From: Xanthobacteraceae bacterium | Lineage (GTDB): Bacteria > Pseudomonadota > Alphaproteobacteria > Rhizobiales > Xanthobacteraceae | Direction: 5' to 3' | Assembly: GCA_030043175.1 (NCBI GenBank) | Contig: JASHYD010000197.1 | Span: 1-6,685, forward strand | Length of the DNA stretch: 6,685 nucleotides | Part shown: positions 5,372 to 6,685 of the stretch, piece after piece | Position numbering within the stretch: the first letter of the stretch is position 1 | Layout: every line of letters begins with the position of its first letter | The notes under the pieces: generated by a model | The model's input: the letters and a program-made list of their open reading frames with translations, nothing else | What the model was told of the DNA's origin: nothing | Databases searched by the model: none | Translations under genes and position numbers: made by a program

Positions 5372-6166
5372 TCAGCGCTGCCTTCTGGGAGGAAGATCTT
5401 GTGTGTCCGGAGAGCTATCTTGAACGATTGCACGAATTGCGCAAGCTGGTAGATATCAGCAACATTGCTGACCAGACCGAGCGAAACTCTGATCGCACCC
5501 GCGCTTTGGATGCCCACAGCGGCGATGTATTCATCCAGGTTTGTCGCTGGCTTGTTGAAGCGTTCACGCAGCAGCTGCCTCGTGATGCCGAATGCCGCCT
5601 CGCCTGCTCCCGGATTGCAAAAACAGCCTGTGCGTAATGAGATACGCGCACGGGCGGCCCTCCGGTCAACCAGCCGTTCATCGACGACGCGCCCATCTGG
5701 CGTGAGAATATTGAGCGCGACAGTTCCTCCACGCTGAGCAGTCGTACGTGGGCCATAGATCTGCACCAGAGGTGTTCCATTCCGATGCTTCATCGACTTA
5801 AGCGTCTCCAGCAGGTAGCCGGTCAGACACGTCACTCGCGTGTGGATGATCTCCATGCCGATGGTCGCCAGATGCCTCAGGCCGATTTCCACGGCAGGCA
5901 GATTGAGGTAATTGATCGTTCCATCCTCAAACGCTGCCTCGCTTTCGGCCATCACATGCCAATCTCCTTGCACGCTTGCTGTGTTGATGGTCCCGCCTGC
6001 GAACCAGGGGCGGTTTGGCCAGCGTCTCCTTGCGTGCTAGTAGACAGCCCACTCCGGTTGGATAGTCAAACATCTTGTAGAACGAGATGGGCACAAAATC
6101 GGGGTGCCACCTGGAGAGATCAAGGTGATTGCCGGGGACAAAGGATGCAGCGTCAAGCAGCAGGGG
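5372..6166 (-). pseudogene. Aminotransferase class V (PLP-dependent), C-terminal part, frameshifted
   Basis: Read on the minus strand this is the second half of a cysteine-desulfurase-like fold type I PLP enzyme. It starts [19 protein letters not shown], continues [17 protein letters not shown], where the Lys is the expected Schiff-base residue, and later has [31 protein letters not shown] and IRVSLGLVSN. The N-terminal ~200 residues, including the substrate and PLP-phosphate sites, are gone. Homology stops at about 6166, exactly where a plus-strand methyltransferase slice begins. A frameshift at about 6004-6016 (a C-rich run on the minus strand) separates [10 protein letters not shown] from PWFAGG. 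A second, near 5425, is suggested because the other frame gives a credible end (DSSPDTQDLPPRRQR) at TGA 5374-5372, while the first runs on into lysR antisense. In [11 protein letters not shown], Asp replaces the more usual Gly. It cannot be active. Confidence 0.88.
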
Positions 6167-6321
6167 GCTTTTCCGAACCGTTGGCGGCACGTTTCGGAGC
6201 CCGGGTCATCGCGACCGACCCATCGGAAATGATGCTGGATCAGGCTCGCCGCAAACGGGCGATCGGCAGCGCGGTTTGGTTCCGCGCAGCGGCACAAGCG
6301 CTGCCATTCTTGGACGGCTGC
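6163..6321 (+). pseudogene. Class I SAM-dependent methyltransferase, internal slice
   Basis: About 53 codons on the plus strand read [20 protein letters not shown], then SEMMLDQARRK, then AQALPFLDGCA. This is the end of motif I (glycine loop), the acidic residue at the end of beta-2 (ATDPS, which binds the ribose hydroxyls of SAM), and the start of motif III/post-II as in type 11 (ubiE-like) methyltransferases. Both the N-terminus and everything beyond motif II-III are missing. The left join at about 6163 abuts the aminotransferase remnant on the opposite strand, and the right join at about 6321 abuts a cyclase fragment. Substrate unknown. The fragment is not functional. Confidence 0.72.
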
Positions 6322-6542
6322 GCTAGTCGTTGTCGACGCGGCGGGCGAGATTTTTCAGCGACGCGCCGAATGTCGCATCGCGGGTGCAGGCATTGGCGGA
6401 GCCGGGTGCGATAATGATTAGCGGACAAATGCAGCGCCAGGTCGCCGGCCTGTTTGTCGCCGAGGAACGCGGCGCGCACGAGCTGAAGGGATTGGAGGAG
6501 CCGGTGACACTGTTCCGGCCGGTGCCCGCGAGCGGTGGGGGG
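6320..6542 (+). pseudogene. Class III adenylate/guanylate cyclase domain, C-terminal end
   Basis: The plus strand reads LVVVDAAGEIF and, after one frame change, SDAPNVASRVQALAEPGAIM, then RQVAGLFVAEERGAHELKG and EEPVTLFRPVPASGGG. This is the last third of a class III cyclase domain, and the segment APNVASRVQALA is its hallmark. In relatives the same protein continues into an AAA ATPase sensor, which is missing here; the ORF ends seven residues later at TGA 6561-6563. The frame change is explained by one extra T in the run at 6351-6355 (ATTTTTC for ATTTTC). The catalytic metal-binding Asp residues would lie further upstream and are absent. The family is clear and the piece is inactive. Confidence 0.8.
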
Positions 6543-6685
6543 CTGTTTGCGTTATTATCATGAAGAAGCCGTGTAACCTGGCGGAAAAGTTTCGGATGAT
6601 CCTGTGGCCGAACGGTTGACAAGCTGGACGCGGAGTCGCCGCTCGAGGCTGCGCAACCGTAGCGATACCGCCGGGGGCGTTACGT

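Noticed and set aside
4858..5400. C-terminal extension of the aminotransferase over lysR
   Set aside because: Homology ends near 5425; the rest is antisense of the intact lysR and follows from a probable frameshift.
6004..6016. Programmed ribosomal frameshift in the aminotransferase
   Set aside because: No slippery heptamer or downstream structure is evident, the N-terminal half is absent, and a second lesion exists, so decay is the simpler reading.

Overview
The window is GC-rich, and its gene content and intergenic repeats suggest an alphaproteobacterium of the Bradyrhizobium/Nitrobacteraceae type. This is an inference from three things: a class III cyclase fragment of the cyclase-plus-AAA kind common in that group, a choice-of-anchor D protein with a cysteine-rich tail, and GTAGGGTGGGCAAAG-type intergenic repeats. 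No phage, transposase, tRNA or rRNA gene is visible.

Only three genes look intact and recognisable, and they sit together in the middle: a GNAT acetyltransferase (minus, 2879-3463), a DUF2917 protein (minus, 3711-4004) and a GcvA-type LysR regulator (plus, 4219-5145). The DUF2917 and lysR genes are divergent across a 214-base promoter region. Two imperfect inverted repeats of one family separate DUF2917 from the acetyltransferase.

Both flanks are gene graveyards. On the left, reading down the minus strand, there is an EamA transporter scrap (plus strand), an unrecognised coding remnant, a perfect TGTGA-N6-TCACA palindrome, and the first ~85 codons of an S53 (kumamolisin-type) peptidase. The peptidase is fused out of frame to a choice-of-anchor D protein that carries a one-base deletion and an amber codon but keeps a ten-cysteine tail. 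Further left are a small possible lipoprotein and the beginning of an exported alpha/beta hydrolase, cut off at a two-copy tandem repeat. On the right are the C-terminal half of a class V aminotransferase (minus, frameshifted), a slice of a SAM methyltransferase (plus) and the end of an adenylate/guanylate cyclase domain (plus, frameshifted). These last three abut almost base to base.

The most informative overall pattern is this mosaic of unrelated gene pieces with sharp joins, as expected from repeated deletion and rearrangement in an accessory island. I see no convincing new multi-gene system. The items most worth a second look are the cysteine-rich tail that survives as a 58-codon ORF, the CRP-like palindrome, and whether the single-base lesions in short homopolymers are real or sequencing errors.
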